This document shows, piece after piece, positions 1-6,550 of a DNA stretch of 17,410 nucleotides. This DNA is from JAAUTS01 sp034440395 (GTDB lineage Bacteria > Verrucomicrobiota > Verrucomicrobiia > Methylacidiphilales > JAAUTS01): assembly GCA_034440395.1 (NCBI GenBank), contig JAWXBW010000070.1, positions 1 to 17,410 of the forward strand. Reading direction: 5' to 3'. The first letter of the stretch is position 1. Each line of letters opens with the position of its first letter. A program made the position numbers and the translations under genes. Below the pieces are notes generated by a model. That model was given only the letters and a program-made list of their open reading frames with translations, did no database searches and had not been told where the DNA came from.

Positions 1-35
1 CGGCTACGCGCAGCAGAGAACCCAAAATGAAAGAA

Positions 36-103
36 CCCGAACCAGCTCATTCTGCCAACTCCAGCCGCTGCGCGGCTTCCGTGGCAGATGAAGGACGTTA
101 GGC
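36..103 (+). other. attC-like integron recombination site
   Basis: The site ends in GTTAGGC (97-103), a perfect match to the integron R' core GTTRRRY. Inside it 47-57 pairs with 82-91: TCAT with ATGA and CTGCCA with TGGCAG, leaving T51 as a single extrahelical base on the left arm, as attC sites typically have. A second stem, AGCCGC (63-68) with GCGGCT (72-77), closes a 3-nt loop. The left core is poor (CCCGAAC at 36-42 against RYYYAAC). The size of 68 bp and the layout fit attC. A coding start follows 15 bp after the core, as in cassettes. No integrase gene is visible, and whether more cassettes lie to the left cannot be seen. Confidence 0.6.
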
Positions 104-118
104 AGACGAACCTAAACC

Positions 119-988
119 ATGGAATCCTTCGACGAAGCCGGCTTCTTGTCTGAGCAGTGCGCACCACTCGTGGCGGCTACTCGGGCAGATAACCGCTGCA
201 TCTCCGAATTATATCTCGATATCAATAGGCGCGCCGTAAGGTTCTACCGCACGGCGTCACCTCAGCGAGACGACTTCCAGGAAATTCTCTGCATACTTTA
301 CTTCAGCCGCATGGTGAGTTTATACGAAGGGATCTACCTTTTGGCAATGCGAGGCATGGCCACTGAAGCCTATATCATGGCCCGATCAATGGTCGAGGTG
401 CACTTCAAACTTCATTACGCTGATATGTCGCACGAGTTTGCTGCGGCGTTGGTTCGATCAGACGAACTTGAGAGATTGAAGATGCTGCGGAGCGCGGTAC
501 GTCACCGTGGGAAGAAATCACACCAAGAAGAGCCCGAATTGTCGAAGCTAATTCAAGATATAGAGAGCAAGACGAAGGGCACGCCTAAGATTAATACTAA
601 GCAAATAGCGAAGGATCTAGACCGGGAGTGGGAATATGACTTGATGTATTCGTGGCTTTGCGGCCCTGTCCACGCCGGTCCGCGAAATATATGTTCCACT
701 ATCGTTAAGAATGACTCTGGAACTATCGAAGAGCTTATTTGGAAACCTGATTTCGACGGGCTTTTCTTTCAGCTTTCATGCTCTATGGATTTAATGCTTC
801 AGGCGATGAGTACGAATTCGTTTCCCTTTCTTGATCGCCAAAGCGAAGAATACAAAGGCCTGACTTCGAAAGTATCCGAATACATAAAAAATACAAAGAA
901 GCCTAACCAAGCGATGCAGAGAACGAGCGAGTCTGTCACGGAGCGTGCTCCGAGCAGCACGCTCCGCGCCAGCCACTCTCGTCTCTGA
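119..988 (+). CDS. DUF5677-like hypothetical protein with repeat-encoded C-terminal tail
   Basis: A 289-residue soluble protein with no signal peptide or clear membrane segment. Residues 55-130 are helical, with the pattern RxxxLYEGIYLL, then ARSMVEVHFKLHY (88-100), then a later CGPVHAGPRN (181-190). I associate an 'ARS-E' helix plus a 'S/C-x-x-H' motif with the DUF5677 family, whose function is unknown; I recognise this by pattern only. Residues 261-289 (from KPNQAMQRTS onward) are not part of that fold: they are a reading of the repeat at 901-986, so the ancestral protein probably ended near residue 260. The ATG at 119 lies 15 bp after the attC-like core at 97-103, with no obvious Shine-Dalgarno sequence. 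The placement suggests a captured gene cassette. The reading frame is intact. Confidence 0.7.
   Translation: MESFDEAGFLSEQCAPLVAATRADNRCISELYLDINRRAVRFYRTASPQRDDFQEILCILYFSRMVSLYEGIYLLAMRGMATEAYIMARSMVEVHFKLHYADMSHEFAAALVRSDELERLKMLRSAVRHRGKKSHQEEPELSKLIQDIESKTKGTPKINTKQIAKDLDREWEYDLMYSWLCGPVHAGPRNICSTIVKNDSGTIEELIWKPDFDGLFFQLSCSMDLMLQAMSTNSFPFLDRQSEEYKGLTSKVSEYIKNTKKPNQAMQRTSESVTERAPSSTLRASHSRL
901..986 (+). other. degenerate attC-like fold at end of cassette gene
   Basis: It starts with GCCTAAC (901-907), a perfect left core (RYYYAAC). The outer arm 918-932 pairs with 975-986 (12 bp, with a one-base and a two-base bulge on the left). Inside, an uninterrupted 11-bp stem, CGGAGCGTGCT (939-949) with AGCACGCTCCG (956-966), closes a 6-nt loop. 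The expected right core GTTRRRY is missing; only unrelated sequence follows 986. The segment is read through by the upstream gene as the 'PNQAMQRT' tail. It could be a decayed attC whose right end was lost, or a member of a dispersed attC-derived repeat family. Confidence 0.5.
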
Positions 989-1007
989 TCTTATACTTTC
1001 GGTAAGA

Positions 1008-1538
1008 ATGAAAATACTCATCACCGCTTTTGTAACCGCGACCCTCTGCGGTTGTCAGTATGATCCGCATGCTGGCAGTTATACGGCGCATGAACCCAAG
1101 ATGGAAGAGATTGTGGGCGAGTATAGGCTGGATCAGATTTACATGGAGAGCTATTCGTCCGGTATCGGGGCCAAAGTTACTGAGCTTCCAGCGCCCCCTA
1201 TAATTCGTTTGCTCTCGGGCGGGACATTTATCGCTGAGAGATTCCCCTATTTTTCAGAGACACGCACCGGTTTTGAATACAAATTCGAGGATTTTCGGAC
1301 GATCAGTTCTAAGTGGTCACAGACCGAAGTCGGTAGTATTAGTGATGGCTCTGGAACCACCAAAACCCACTATGGAATATCAGTGGACGGATTGCCGACA
1401 CATCTTAGTTCGTTTGGATTTACTGGTGCCAAGTTGGTTGACGGATTGATTATTGGATTTGGGGATCCCGACTCCGGGGACGCCATCAAATATAAAAAGA
1501 AGACCACCGAACAAGGCGTGGATGCCAACCCCCACTAG
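1008..1538 (+). CDS. small predicted lipoprotein, unknown function
   Basis: Starting at ATG 1008, the 176-residue product opens with a short charged head and a hydrophobic run ending in a lipobox, MKILITAFVTATLCGC, with Cys16 as the likely lipidated residue. An in-frame upstream ATG (945) would place 21 residues of repeat-derived sequence ahead of the signal peptide, so I reject it. The mature part contains GEYRLDQIY (about residues 37-45) and a 'LLSGGTFIAERFP' stretch, a style common in small surface lipoproteins of unknown role; I do not recognise a family. The stop codon lies inside the attC-like fold at 1506-1634, and the gene follows another attC-like fold, so it may be a second cassette. 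A GGTAAG just upstream is a weak ribosome binding site. Confidence 0.65.
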   Translation: MKILITAFVTATLCGCQYDPHAGSYTAHEPKMEEIVGEYRLDQIYMESYSSGIGAKVTELPAPPIIRLLSGGTFIAERFPYFSETRTGFEYKFEDFRTISSKWSQTEVGSISDGSGTTKTHYGISVDGLPTHLSSFGFTGAKLVDGLIIGFGDPDSGDAIKYKKKTTEQGVDANPH

Positions 1539-1634
1539 CCCCTTTGTTCTCCATGCTCCCACGTAATTTCCACCTCAACCCCGCGATCAACGCTGGCTTT
1601 CGCTAGTGGGGTTGCCATTACTCAAACGTTCGGA
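1506..1634 (+). other. third, divergent attC-like fold overlapping the lipoprotein stop
   Basis: CCGAAC (1507-1512) is complementary to GTTCGG (1628-1633). After symmetric 11-nt spacers, 1526-1539 pairs with 1602-1614: CCCCACTAGC with GCTAGTGGGG and CAA with TTG. C1529 is left as a single extrahelical base on the left arm, and the end loop is 62 nt. The geometry (outer cores, bulged left arm, long end loop, gene stop codon within) mimics attC. The cores ACCGAAC and GTTCGGA depart from RYYYAAC and GTTRRRY. A chance inverted repeat cannot be excluded, although 13 paired bases plus a matching outer pair is a lot. Confidence 0.35.
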
Positions 1635-1927
1635 AGATAAAAGGAAACAAGAAGACTTTTGATTCCAGTTCAATGGAGTCAGTCTACTACATTGCACATA
1701 TTTCTTGCGTTATATCAAAGCAGTGCGGGAATAGATCAAACAGTAAGAAGACTCTCTGAACGACGCCACAAGGATAAAGCACTCAACAAAAAACTTAACC
1801 AATGGAGCAAACTGTACAATGTAATAGACGGACAACATTCAAATAGAAAAGAAAATCAAGCAACTGAGAAAAACGTTGAGTATTGATCTGCCTTAGTCAT
1901 GACCTCATGAATGATTTTTCCGTGATC
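1635..1927. other. AT-rich stretch without a convincing gene
   Basis: About 290 bases between the cassette-like region and the minus-strand transglutaminase gene. The only sizeable frame, 1659-1886 on the plus strand, would begin with TTG and encode 75 polar, lysine-, asparagine- and glutamine-rich residues with no recognisable motif; an AAGGA lies 13 bases before it. I see no hairpin or core site like those to its left. It may be a decayed cassette, an unannotated small gene or intergenic sequence. Confidence 0.3.
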
Positions 1928-2827
1928 TTAGTGGGAGCGGATAGTGGTGGTGCCATCGAGTCGTTTGGAGAGGTCAATGGGGTCTTCAATAGAGACGAGT
2001 GCGGGATCGACTTGGTAGGCCCAGATTTCAAACCACTGCATTGCGGCTTGGCCATAAATCGTCGAAAAAGCTCCATCCACAGCGTCGAGTCCTTGAGCCA
2101 GCTTCACCCGTCCTACCCTAGGTGTATTAAATCGTGCGTCAAAGGTACACCAAGCATTACCGAGATAAACCTCGAAATACGCGTGAAAATCCATGGGGGT
2201 GCCAGGATCAAGGTAACCGATGTCGGGCAGGTGACCAGTGACATAGCGGGCGGGTAGGTTAAATGCCCGACAGAGGGCAATGGCGACATGGGCAAAGTCG
2301 CGGCAAACTCCGTAACGCCTGGTAACAATTTCCGAAGCGGCTAGGTCGGGGCGACCGGAACCATAGCGATATTCAATCTGGTGATGTACCCAATTACTAA
2401 TAGCGTAAACGCGCTCGCGCCCGTGCGGCACTTGTCCAAACTGTTGCCACGCAAAATTGAGTAGGCGGTCAGAATCACAATAACGACTAGGTAAGGTGTA
2501 ACGCAAGAGCTCGGGCGGAAGTTGTTCCACGGGCAGGGCGAAACAAGGTTGGTCTAAATTATCTGGCTGGTTCTGGATTGTAACCAAGGCGTCATGGTGG
2601 ACAATATTTTGCCCAGGTGCCAACATGGTGCGAGCAGTCAGATTACCGTGAGCATCAGTAAACTCCTGGAACGCATTGCCCCCGTTGATGAAGAATTTTT
2701 CTTGGTTCACGGTTTGGCCTAATTCACGGCGGGGGCGGATCGAAAGCAGAATCGGGGTCGGTTGGGAAGTTTGGTAAACCACATGACAACCTACTCGCAC
2801 GGTTAAAGTTGGTTCCACGTAGTTCAT
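1928..2827 (-). CDS. transglutaminase-like cysteine protease/ligase family protein
   Basis: A 299-residue cytoplasmic protein with the two-part layout of bacterial transglutaminase-like proteins: an N-terminal beta-rich domain (about residues 5-105) and a transglutaminase core (about 125-235). The catalytic triad is visible: Cys175 in RRYGVCRDFAH, His215 in MDFHAYFEVY and Asp230 in AWCTFDAR. Members of this superfamily cleave or form amide bonds to glutamine-type side chains or peptides; the substrate here cannot be told. The ATG overlaps the stop codon of the upstream amidotransferase-like gene by one base (TAATG), so the two are almost certainly translated together. Relatives of both families occur next to amide-ligase systems, but no ATP-grasp or alpha-E gene is in view. 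Confidence 0.85.
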   Translation of the reverse strand: MNYVEPTLTVRVGCHVVYQTSQPTPILLSIRPRRELGQTVNQEKFFINGGNAFQEFTDAHGNLTARTMLAPGQNIVHHDALVTIQNQPDNLDQPCFALPVEQLPPELLRYTLPSRYCDSDRLLNFAWQQFGQVPHGRERVYAISNWVHHQIEYRYGSGRPDLAASEIVTRRYGVCRDFAHVAIALCRAFNLPARYVTGHLPDIGYLDPGTPMDFHAYFEVYLGNAWCTFDARFNTPRVGRVKLAQGLDAVDGAFSTIYGQAAMQWFEIWAYQVDPALVSIEDPIDLSKRLDGTTTIRSH

Positions 2828-3456
2828 TATTTCTCACCCGTTACGGCCGCAGCAAAGGCATCAAAGAGTGGTCGATAAAGAGGGTCGCGTTCGGGGTGAT
2901 ATTGCACGCCGAGCACAAAGCGATAACCAGTGAGGTGGGCCTGCTCAATGACGCCATCGAGGGTGCAACGCGCTTCGACGACTAGCCCAGTTCCGAGTTG
3001 ATCTAAGGCTTGATGGTGAGAACTATTAACTAAGGGAAATTGGAGCTCAGTCGGTAAGCTGTAAGTCAGGGGCTGCTGGTTTAGGTATTTATGTGAATCG
3101 TGATTTGGCACGTCTAAATGCAGCGTGCCTCCGAGGGCGACATTAAGCACTTGTAGCCCGCGACAGATCGCTAGAATCGGCAGGTCTTGAGCTAGGGCTT
3201 GTTTGAGATGCGTAAACTCCCAAGTATCGCGATCGCTCTCGGGGTCTATGATCAAGCTTGGGTCGGGTATGGGTTGTCGCAAAAAATCTGCTGAAATATC
3301 CGAACCTCCAGTGAGTAGTAATCCGCTTACCGAATCCCACGGCACGGGCTCGGTGCGGGCATTAAGGAGTTGAAGCTCAGGGTAAGACTGAAAGACTTGA
3401 GTAAATGCCGCAGCATCGCATTCACGAATCCAACTTACGATGGCTTGCATTGGCAA
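2827..3456 (-). CDS. class I glutamine amidotransferase-like peptidase C26 (gamma-glutamyl-GABA hydrolase family)
   Basis: A 209-residue protein with the class I GATase fold. LLLTGGSDI (47-54) forms the oxyanion-strand region, Cys98 in the nucleophile elbow AICRGLQ, and His187 and Glu189 in GVQYHPE complete the triad. NSSHHQAL (144-151) is the histidine motif typical of PuuD-type enzymes. Family members hydrolyse gamma-glutamyl bonds, for example gamma-glutamyl-GABA in putrescine breakdown. The usual PuuD length is about 250 residues, so this is a compact member. It is first in a two-gene minus-strand unit with the transglutaminase-like gene, its TAA overlapping the next ATG. The start could be ATG 3456 or ATG 3450 (MPM). 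The partner suggests that both act on a gamma-glutamyl or isopeptide-type substrate; that is inference. Confidence 0.85.
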   Translation of the reverse strand: MPMQAIVSWIRECDAAAFTQVFQSYPELQLLNARTEPVPWDSVSGLLLTGGSDISADFLRQPIPDPSLIIDPESDRDTWEFTHLKQALAQDLPILAICRGLQVLNVALGGTLHLDVPNHDSHKYLNQQPLTYSLPTELQFPLVNSSHHQALDQLGTGLVVEARCTLDGVIEQAHLTGYRFVLGVQYHPERDPLYRPLFDAFAAAVTGEK

Positions 3457-3638
3457 AACATAACCTAACCACAGGTAAAGCCCTAGGGATATTTTAGGGA
3501 CAGATTTTAAAGTGAGAAAGTGGGTTAAGTTGCAAGAATCAAAGACGCATATTTAGTCATTTACTAGCTAGAACGATAAGCAACCTTCCATGAGAGAACG
3601 GGGCAGAAAATCGTTCCTGCTCTAAGTAGAACTACGGA

Positions 3639-4019
3639 TTAAATATGGCGGGAATCAGCTTCGTCTTTTTTAGCGTAGCCGGTTTCTTGGCGCTGGTGGT
3701 TAACTTCGTTCTTTTTAACGTAGGCGGCAAAGACGTCTTCCGCTGTCATGCCGAGGCATTGGGCGATGGAGATGAGGAAATGGAAGAGGTCAATGACTTC
3801 CACCCGTGCGTTTTGATCGTCGAACTTTTGGTATTTAGCCCACCATTTCCAAGGGACGCTGTCGATGAGTTCGGCCATTTCTTGGTTCATGGCGCGGGTG
3901 TAATTAAGAATCCACTTGGTTTTTTCTTCTTCGGTCAGATTATTTAAATCAACTCCGATGCGTTTGTTAAGCTCGGCTTGAAGACGGAAAATTTCGTGAA
4001 GTTTATCGGGTGTGTCCAT
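3639..4019 (-). CDS. dimeric-type dUTP diphosphatase (all-alpha NTP pyrophosphatase)
   Basis: A 126-residue, all-helical protein. The metal-binding motifs of the all-alpha NTP pyrophosphatase superfamily are present: E47xxE50 in NQEMAELIDS and E74xxD77 in RVEVIDLFHF. The tryptophan-rich VPWKWWAKY (55-63) and the C-terminal KNEVNHQRQETGY (103-115) are characteristic of the dimeric dUTPase family (dUTPase_2) rather than MazG. Such enzymes hydrolyse dUTP to dUMP and diphosphate, keeping uracil out of DNA and supplying dTMP synthesis. It is shorter than phage and trypanosomal members, consistent with a minimal bacterial form. It is transcribed divergently from thioredoxin reductase across a 91-bp gap. 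The last dozen residues are polar and probably disordered. No Shine-Dalgarno sequence is evident. Confidence 0.85.
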   Translation of the reverse strand: MDTPDKLHEIFRLQAELNKRIGVDLNNLTEEEKTKWILNYTRAMNQEMAELIDSVPWKWWAKYQKFDDQNARVEVIDLFHFLISIAQCLGMTAEDVFAAYVKKNEVNHQRQETGYAKKDEADSRHI

Positions 4020-4110
4020 GCAACAGTTGTGAAGCAGCTTGGCTTGGGAATCAATAGGAAAAAAAGTGGAACTTGCCTTAGCCTGTGGGAGCGGCTTTAT
4101 TTACAGGGAT

Positions 4111-5043
4111 ATGGAAGATGTCGTAATTATCGGTTCAGGGTGTGCGGGGTGGACGGCGGCTGTTTACACAGCGCGGGCTAATCTTAAGCCTTTGCTTATT
4201 ACAGGAATTCAGCCAGGTGGGCTACTCACGACGACGACAGTTGTGGAAAATTTTCCTGGCTTCAGTAAGGGTATTGACGGCAATCAACTCATGATGGAGA
4301 TGCAGGAGCAGGCGGCTCGTTTCGGCACCCGGGTAGAATATATGAGTAAGGTAGAATCGGTGGAGTTGAGAGAGCGACCTTTTAAAATTATTTATGACGG
4401 GAAGACCGTTTTAACAAAAACGCTTATCATCGCCACGGGAGCTGGGCACAGGCACCTCGGTGTGCCGGGAGAGCATGAGCTGGAAAATAAAGGTGTGACC
4501 TATTGCGCTACCTGCGACGGTGCGTTGCCTCTCTTTCGGAATAAGCCCTTAGTCGTGGTGGGTGGAGGCGACTCCGCCTGTGAAGAAGCGATGTATTTGA
4601 CGCGTTTCGGGTCAGAGGTTTTCTTGGTGCATCGCCGGGATGAGTTGAGGGCTTCTAAAATCATGGCGGAACGTGCCTTAGCTAACCCTAAGATTAAACC
4701 TGTGTGGGACACTGCGGTGGAAGAGGTGTTGGGTGGTAGTGAAGGGGTGGTGACTGGAGTGCGGCTAAAAAATTTAAAATCAGGTGAGGAGCAAACGCTG
4801 GCCTGCGCCGGAGTATTTGTAGCCATAGGGCACGTGCCTAATACTCAAATTTTTGCGGGGCAGATTGATTGTGAAGAGTCTGGGTATGTTAAGCGTCATG
4901 AAGGCAGCCGCACGAACATCGAGGGGGTGTTCGTGGCGGGAGATTGCTCGGACTCGGTCTATCGTCAAGCGGTCACGGCAGCCGGCATGGGCTGCATGGC
5001 GGCGATTGATGCGGAGCGTTATTTGGCGGGACTAGATAGTTAG
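4111..5043 (+). CDS. trxB: thioredoxin reductase
   Basis: A 310-residue FAD/NADPH flavoprotein that reduces thioredoxin. The FAD-binding VVIIGSGCAG lies at residues 4-13, the redox-active disulfide CATC at Cys132 and Cys135, the NADPH-binding VVVGGGDSA at 148-156, the NADPH phosphate-binding HRRDELRAS at 174-182, and the C-terminal FAD-binding FVAGDC at 274-279. Length is normal for the low-molecular-weight class. I chose ATG 4111 because the protein then begins MEDVVIIGSG, as the family does; an in-frame TTG at 4039 would add 24 unrelated residues. The usual GSGPAG is GSGCAG here, a Pro-to-Cys change at residue 11 beside the FAD diphosphate. The gene stands alone between a divergent dUTPase and a convergent TPR gene. 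Confidence 0.95.
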   Translation: MEDVVIIGSGCAGWTAAVYTARANLKPLLITGIQPGGLLTTTTVVENFPGFSKGIDGNQLMMEMQEQAARFGTRVEYMSKVESVELRERPFKIIYDGKTVLTKTLIIATGAGHRHLGVPGEHELENKGVTYCATCDGALPLFRNKPLVVVGGGDSACEEAMYLTRFGSEVFLVHRRDELRASKIMAERALANPKIKPVWDTAVEEVLGGSEGVVTGVRLKNLKSGEEQTLACAGVFVAIGHVPNTQIFAGQIDCEESGYVKRHEGSRTNIEGVFVAGDCSDSVYRQAVTAAGMGCMAAIDAERYLAGLDS

Positions 5044-5057
5044 CCAAAAAAGCTAAC
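5039..5057. terminator. possible hairpin between convergent genes
   Basis: GTTAGC (5039-5044) and GCTAAC (5052-5057) form a perfect 6-bp stem with a loop of C and six A's. It overlaps the trxB stop and sits between convergent genes. It lacks a downstream T-run on the plus strand, so termination is uncertain. Confidence 0.25.
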
Positions 5058-5061
5058 GGGA

Positions 5062-5691
5062 TTACTTTATCGCTGGCGGTAGGGTATTGAGCATCTCTCT
5101 AGCTTCATTGGTGACGCTATCGTCTTCGTGGGAGGCGATGAAGTCGGAGAGGGTTTGGCGGGCGGCGAGCAGTTTATTTTCTTGAAGATAGAGGCGGGCT
5201 AATCCAATCGAAGCGGCTCCGACGAAGGCATGTTCGGGTTTAGCGGAAACTATTTTGGCATAAGCAGCTTGAGCTTCCGTTTTGTTGCCAGAGTTTTCTA
5301 GGGTAATGGCTAAGGATAGTTCGACTAATCCAGCGACGGGATGCTGGGGAAAAGTCTTAAGGAATAGTTGGTAGTGGGTGATGGCGGCTGCGTAATTTTT
5401 AGTCGTAAGTTCGGCTTGTGCTAGATCAATTAAGGTTAAGGCGGCAGCTCCACTTTGAGGATAGGTCTGAAGAAGTTTTTGTTTTTCTTCGGTAGTTTTA
5501 GCTGTGGCATACAGAGCGTTGGCTTTTCCTTCGCTAGCTTTTTGGGTGGCGATCCACCACGTAAAGGCACAGGCGGCGGCTAAAATAATGATAACTCCGA
5601 CGATCACTGGGTAGAGATTTTTCGTGATGAATGCTTCGGTGTCGTTGATGATACGGGGGTCGTCTTGGGAGACAGGTTCGAGGTTTGCCAT
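5062..5691 (-). CDS. membrane-anchored tetratricopeptide repeat protein (YfgM-like)
   Basis: A 209-residue protein with a short cytoplasmic N-terminus, one transmembrane helix (about residues 27-46) and a helical extracytoplasmic domain. TPR-like helix pairs can be read at about 79-113 (AQAELTTKNYAAAITHYQLF), 119-150 and 158-190. This plan matches the YfgM/TPR_21 family, periplasmic anchored TPR proteins that work near the SecYEG translocon with chaperones in Enterobacteria. Whether that role holds here is unknown. The repeats suggest a protein-protein scaffold. Transcription is divergent from the small membrane proteins at 5792-6428. Start ATG 5691 gives a clean acidic N-terminus (MANLEPVSQDDPRI) ahead of the helix. 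No second domain is seen. Confidence 0.75.
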   Translation of the reverse strand: MANLEPVSQDDPRIINDTEAFITKNLYPVIVGVIIILAAACAFTWWIATQKASEGKANALYATAKTTEEKQKLLQTYPQSGAAALTLIDLAQAELTTKNYAAAITHYQLFLKTFPQHPVAGLVELSLAITLENSGNKTEAQAAYAKIVSAKPEHAFVGAASIGLARLYLQENKLLAARQTLSDFIASHEDDSVTNEAREMLNTLPPAIK

Positions 5692-5791
5692 AGGTGTTAA
5701 TTATGATAAGACCGACGGAATGAAGCAAGACGGAAAGCAAAAACTTGTCAGTTAGATGACACTTTGCCAAATTAGGCAGCGTTTGGAGTTT

Positions 5792-6087
5792 ATGAATAAA
5801 CCACAATTTCTCATTCTACTTGTTTTATCACTATTTTTTCAGTGATGGTGGTGACTAGGGTTTTACTCTTGCGGGATCTAGAGATGAATCGGGCTGTTTT
5901 GATCCAATCTCAAACGATCATGGCCAAAGGGCAAAGCTCGGAACAAGTTTTAAGCCAGATTATAAATAGAGTAGCGCAAGCATCGGAGCGTGAACCAGAT
6001 TTACGGGATTTGCTGAAGCAGTACCATATCCATATAAAAGACCGGACCTTGCCACTAACGGCTCCTGCGGCTAAGGGCGGATATTAA
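5792..6087 (+). CDS. small single-pass membrane protein, unknown, split by a frame change in a T6 run
   Basis: The ATG at 5792, with GGAG three bases upstream, opens a frame reading MNKPQFLILLVLSLFF and then stops at TGA 5843-5845. The -1 frame continues from the same place as SVMVVTRVLLL and runs to the stop at 6087. Joined at the T6 run (5834-5839), the halves give one 98-residue protein with an uninterrupted transmembrane helix (about residues 5-27). An extracytoplasmic helical region rich in Q, E and A follows (MNRAVLIQSQ..., QVLSQIINRVAQAS). Alternatively, translation restarts at ATG 5845 (TGATG overlap), giving an 80-residue protein with little membrane anchor. The gene lies 8 bp before 6096, whose product has the same plan. 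A missing T, a real frameshift mutation or programmed slippage could explain it. I do not recognise the family. Confidence 0.55.
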
Positions 6088-6095
6088 GTAATTGC

Positions 6096-6428
6096 ATGAA
6101 CACCGAAGAAAATCTTCCCGTCAGGTTAAAGAAAAAATCTGTGATCTATACGGCCTTTTGCCCGATGGTGTTGATGTTTCTGGCGTTACTTGTTCATTTT
6201 GGTTTTGAGGTAAGGGGGCTTTTAGAGCAACGCCAGCAAATACGGATGGTTCTTAATCAAGTTACCAACCAAGTGCAACAGGCTAAAGCCTTGAACGATA
6301 CTCTGGCTCATCTTAGTCAAGAGCTGGTTTTACTTTCTGCCCACAGCGCAGAGTCCAAGAAGATTGTGCAAGAATTTCAGATCGAGCTGCGCGAGCGACA
6401 AGTTGAGGCGGCTAAGGGAAATAAGTAG
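6096..6428 (+). CDS. small single-pass membrane protein with predicted coiled coil
   Basis: A 110-residue protein: a basic N-terminal tail (VRLKKK at 9-14), one transmembrane helix (about residues 17-37), then a long helix rich in Q, L, E and A (about 40-105: LEQRQQIRMVLNQVTNQVQQ and onward) that looks like a coiled coil. The positive-inside rule puts the coiled coil outside the cytoplasm. It shares this plan with the protein encoded just upstream (5792-6087, 8-bp gap), so the pair may interact or descend from duplication; sequence similarity is too low to claim paralogy by eye. I do not recognise a family. It ends 84 bp before the promoter of the SAM-riboswitch operon and is probably a separate transcription unit. 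Confidence 0.65.
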   Translation: MNTEENLPVRLKKKSVIYTAFCPMVLMFLALLVHFGFEVRGLLEQRQQIRMVLNQVTNQVQQAKALNDTLAHLSQELVLLSAHSAESKKIVQEFQIELRERQVEAAKGNK

Positions 6429-6512
6429 GAGCGTAGCGGTGTGGGGAATATTTTTTTACGTTTTCAGTTTGTAAGCTAGAGGTCATACGTAGGCGTGAGC
6501 CTAAAATCGTTT

Positions 6513-6541
6513 TTGACAAGGATGGCTCTTCGGTTTATATT
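6513..6541 (+). promoter_or_regulatory. sigma70-type promoter of the SAM-riboswitch operon
   Basis: A perfect -35 box TTGACA (6513-6518), a 17-base spacer and a -10 box TATATT (6536-6541). Transcription would start near 6548, just before the first base of the riboswitch (6551), so position and sequence support each other. Confidence 0.85.
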
Positions 6542-6550
6542 TTCATAACT

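Noticed and set aside
1659..1886. 75-codon frame with TTG start on the plus strand
   Set aside because: Weak start, no recognisable motif, polar low-complexity composition. Kept only as a remark in the gap description.
3481..3499. CCCTA...TAGGG inverted repeat upstream of the C26 gene, as a possible operator
   Set aside because: Only 5 bp per arm with a 9-nt loop in AT-rich DNA; no promoter elements could be aligned to it.
4039..4110. N-terminal extension of thioredoxin reductase from TTG 4039
   Set aside because: The extra 24 residues match nothing in the family, whereas ATG 4111 gives the canonical N-terminus.
5700..5728. TTGCTT-17-CATAAT on the minus strand as promoter for the TPR gene
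   Set aside because: It would start transcription about two bases before the ATG, leaving no leader. The match is too weak to claim.
6451..6457. Run of seven T's after the small membrane protein gene, as a possible terminator
   Set aside because: No GC-rich stem precedes it.
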